In this document: positions 60,601-64,000 of the stretch, one piece after another
Layout of the letters: every line of letters begins with the position of its first letter
How positions within the stretch are numbered: the first letter of the stretch is position 1
Assembly (NCBI GenBank): GCA_033439265.1
Contig: JAVTVX010000019.1
Location: forward strand, 6,083,501 to 6,147,500
Source: Dillenia suffruticosa
Taxonomy: Eukaryota; Streptophyta; Magnoliopsida; Dilleniales; Dilleniaceae
Length of the DNA: 64,000 nucleotides
Direction: 5' to 3'
Position numbers and translations under genes: made by a program
Notes under the pieces: model-generated
Told to the model about the DNA's origin: nothing
The model's database searches: none
Seen by the model: only the letters and a program-made list of their open reading frames with translations

Positions 60601-61880
60601 TTGCCCAGGGAGAGAGGCTTCTGTATAATTCTGTGAATGAAAGTTGGCACGATCCTCTGTTAGCATCTTAATTATTGTTCTAGCTAACACAACTTAATAT
60701 AAACGTGCTCTGAGTGCCTATAAAGAGTGTAATGATGATTAGGATACATTAGTTCAGCTGCTAGTAAATTTGAATCAAGCTTGGAGAAGAAATATGAGAA
60801 AATTAGGACAACTCTCTCAGACCCCCACCCCATCCTCCCCCCCCCCCCAAAAAAAAAAGAAGAATAAAAAAGAAAAATGGAATAAACGAAGAATTAGAAC
60901 CAATATCATTAACAAGAAATAGGAATTGGAAGAAGTAATTATGCCACAGATCACTGGATGATATATGTATGATATTCCTTGATTTATTTTTATTTTTATT
61001 ATTTTAAGGTATAATGTTCCTTAACAGAAGTGGAAGATGGAAGCAATGGAGGAATCCTAGAGGCATATAAAGAAAAAAGAACAAATGAATGAAGTAAAAG
61101 TTTGTTCCAGAAAATGCCAGAGAAGAGAAGCCACAACAAAACAATCTTGCAGCGGGACCAAGAAAAGGCATACTTCCATCTTTAGAGCAACATTGGTCTG
61201 AGATGCCACATGCAGTTAAATAGAAATAGGATAACTAAAATTAGATGCATATGAGTACATGAGACATGATTAGCCACTCAAAGGGCAGTGCAAGATGCAT
61301 AGAAGAGGAAGATATAGTTAATAGCCAAACAAGGCACAGACAAGTACCTCGTGCTGCCAGAGAAGCAGATGTAGCCTCTGTGGATGACATATCTATAGCA
61401 TGTTCATAACCAACATAAACTAATTATCATATATTGGAGCAAGTCCGCAATGAAATTATTTTCCCTGGAAAAAAATCATTGAGATCCCATGGTAAAACTT
61501 TTACTGCCATACATTTCCCCTCATAACCAGTAGTACTGCCGTAAAATCAAAATCGATCATAAGAAACTCTCTACCCAGGACATTACAACCACATTCCTTG
61601 TCAAACAGACACAGCACATGATGCAGAGTATCCATTCTTCCTCCGTATAAATACAAACAACAAGAATTTACCAACTGTACAAACAATACTAAGCTGCTTT
61701 TATTACTTTTTGGTTGACAAAGCCAAGCCGAAAACCCACCTTTTAGGCCTAAAGAAAACTCAAGCAGGCCGATTGTAGAACCAATTGTGAGCGCGATCGA
61801 TCCATTCCAATTTCTCAAAGAAGAAAAAAGAAAACAAATCCAAAAACCGAAATCGTGGAAAACAAATAAAATTAGAAATT
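57600..61880 (-). other. Possible spliced minus-strand transcript (small protein or lncRNA)
   Basis: Four exon-like pieces can be joined on the minus strand: one with MDRSRSQL (61776-61799), one at about 61334-61378 ending in CGAG^GTACTTG, one at 59589-59695 ending in ACAAG^GTTATT, and a last one after ATGTGCAG^GACAGTC near 57695 with a stop by about 57635. The phases are compatible and would encode about 79 residues; the third piece (RKLWYTLTDGDTTAVIN) has the most protein-like text. I know no such protein, alternative frames are also open in these pieces, and the donor GTTATT is weak. It may equally be a non-coding RNA or chance. Confidence 0.2.
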
Positions 61881-63824
61881 GGAGCATTATGCTCTGCACT
61901 CACACGATACTTATCAATAATTGTTTTATTAATTTATTTGCTATATATTATGAAAGGTCAAGCAAGTGGCCTCCCCCCCCCCAAAAAAAAAAAAGAAACA
62001 GAAGAAGAAAAGAACTAGGAAGAAAAATGTCACGCAAACTATCTTCCTAGAACCATCACAACAACTATTCTCCACCTGAAGTCAACTACAAATGAGAACA
62101 TTAGATAGAATAAATTTAAGTAACAAAGCACCAAGAGTTCACATATGTTGCGTTGCTACCAGCATTGGCATCACATTCAGTCTCCTAAAGAACATATTAC
62201 AAGCTCAAAATCACTATTCTCCTTAAACAAAGTCTTTACACGATACACAACCCAAATCCCCTTCAAATTAAAATCTAATAACGTTACTACCGCAAGATCA
62301 ACATTGAAACAAAGATAAACTCTTGTGTTGATATGCTCATCTACCATAATACAGCTATCTAATGAAGCAAAGTCAAAAAGAGACGAGACAAATAAAACTG
62401 ATGGACCTTCCTAGAGAATTCATGCATTTTGGCCGTCATAGCAATAGAAAACCCTTAAAAAAAAAGTAGGTATAGGATCCAACCACTGGCCCCTCCCTCC
62501 CCAAAAAGAAAAGGAAAACAATCACGAACATCCACCCACCAACACAAAGAAGATTAGTATGAGGCTAGTAGGTTACTACAATCTCATGACTACCATCCAC
62601 CACTACAGCAACAACAATGAAGGTAAAGTATCAACTTGCATGGCAACTCTAAAGGAGCAAAAACCAAGACTTAAGTCTTCATTATTAATAATAAAAACAG
62701 AGCAGAAAATCAGCAAACCCTGATCCATCTTATCCATCCAGCACAACCCAATCAAGAAGAATTCAATGAGGCATTTCACCATATTTGGGAATTCTCCACT
62801 TTTATTCTCTTAATTAGTCCATACTAAGGTTGAAACTTATTTAAGTAGCACTTTTGTTGCTTCATGTCTTAGAATGAAGAAGATAATATTCAAGATTCAG
62901 GGCAATTATAAGATAATAGCTAGTGTGTTGGCATGCAAACATAAGAAAGCAAATAAAACTTTGAAAAGCCCTCTTGTAACAACATTGATAATGGAAGAAT
63001 TTATTAAAATTGTTCATGAGGTCATTATAACCATTGAAAGAGCAAATATAAAAGGAGAGAACTGAAAACTTCACAAAAGAGAGCAATAATTAAGTACACC
63101 GGAACGTTCTTGATGATGCGTTAAGAAGTATAGATTTTGTGAGGAATTAGAGACATTATATTTGGATTGCATCCGATATCCTGCGCTCTCAATTATTATA
63201 ATTAGACAAAGGATTACATCTAGAGGGATGAGCCATTCCTTGAGTCAGGGCTCGTATAAAATTTCATTGTTTGAAAAACATGGAGGCATATATAACTATT
63301 ATAACTTCTCTTTGCATGTACAGAAAAACATTCTTATTTTTCTAATGCAGGAAAGGAACAAATTCTAAACCTTAGATGCATTCTTATTTGTTTCAAGGCA
63401 ATGATATGATTGAAAATAAATTTGGGGAAAGTGAGATTATTTCGATTGGGTAAAGATAAGAAACTAACAATTAACTGGAGTGAATGACTTCGTATTCCTT
63501 ATTTCAATAGTTAGGTTTCCATAAACACACTGTGATCATGCAGTTGACTGTGTCTGTGTTCCTCTTCTAAGCTCAAGATTGCAGAACCGAAAGCAAATGT
63601 GATAGTGACGTCAGGAAGAACTCCCTCTTACCAAAATACAGGGAACTCCTCTGTTCATGGTTTGATTACAGGGTTAAAGAACGCTCCTATATCCAATACC
63701 CAGATGCTTAAAGAAAGAATTGGTTGATTCACTACTTGTGGATATGAGGCTTTAACAGTTTTAAATACAGATTAAAGATATTACAATTCATACACACCAA
63801 TAAGCATAGAACTAAGTTCAAAAA

Positions 63825-63855
<31 letters not shown>

Positions 63856-64000
63856 CTATATAAGAAATAAGATAAACAGAATTTCATGAGCAAGACATGT
63901 CCGAGTATATAATGCATTGTATTAAAACATAATTCATATTTAATAACAAAAAGTTGTGTTAGTTCATTCTAGAATCAGAAATGTTCTCATCTTTTGTGTG
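61881..64000. other. Right-end spacer, no gene seen
   Basis: Contains C-run/A-run junctions (61973-61992), an A-rich tract, and a (TA)n(TATG)n microsatellite at 63823-63855. The small frames on both strands lack recognisable motifs. Exon-like text at about 63560-63660 could not be joined to anything. Confidence 0.4.
63823..63855. repeat. (TA)n(TATG)n microsatellite
   Basis: TATATATATATG passing into TATG tetranucleotides. Confidence 0.9.

Noticed and set aside
61501..61899. 132-codon minus-strand open frame
   Set aside because: Hydrophobic, cysteine-rich, no motif; its 5' part reads from T-rich leader-like sequence. Kept only as part of the weak spliced-transcript candidate.

Overview
This is nuclear DNA of a flowering plant, most likely a eudicot. 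The evidence is GT-AG spliced genes, a plant-specific epidermal protein gene (PDF1-like), a CYP85-clan cytochrome P450, AT-rich intergenic DNA and plant transposon families (CACTA, hAT, Ty1/copia, Ty3/gypsy chromovirus, Athila/Tat-like gypsy). I cannot name the species. Only two host genes can be supported with full exon structures. One is a 480-residue P450 on the minus strand (3705-5397, three exons). The other is a 255-residue PDF1-like secreted proline/glycine-rich protein on the plus strand (56281-57247, three exons). They are about 51 kb apart and nothing suggests that they act together.

Layout. 1-495: no gene. 496-2802: CACTA-like element A, right end lost. 2803-3430: diverged tandem repeat. 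3705-5397: P450. 5483-9307: AT-rich spacer. 9506-14797: a dead Ty3/gypsy chromovirus in the form LTR-internal-LTR-partial internal. 14825-15088: three 88-bp tandem repeats. 15394-17474: hAT remnant. 18152-19185: CACTA element C. 19845-31208: an Athila/Tat-like gypsy element on the minus strand whose two LTRs are each 1340 bp once an insertion is subtracted. CACTA element D (21256-22661) sits in its 3' internal region and CACTA element B (28351-31156) sits inside its 5' LTR. 31608-36490: a non-coding block present in two long copies and one partial copy, with a hAT transposase relic between them. 39657-46311: a Ty1/copia element with an intact 5-bp target duplication but most of gag missing. 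46317-56110: AT-rich spacer with microsatellites. 56281-57247: PDF1-like gene. 57248-64000: spacer with a weak candidate for a small spliced minus-strand transcript.

The most unusual signal is in the four non-autonomous CACTA-like elements. Each carries CACTAC-type ends and short inverted repeats of the AGCGACGGA type. Each also has, at an internal position, a tRNA-like module with A-box and B-box matches followed by a GC-rich tail. Element A carries two such modules pointing outward in mirror image. Element B adds a ladder of near-palindromic hairpin units. I could not find a transposase in any of them. Whether this cassette is already catalogued cannot be decided without a database search.
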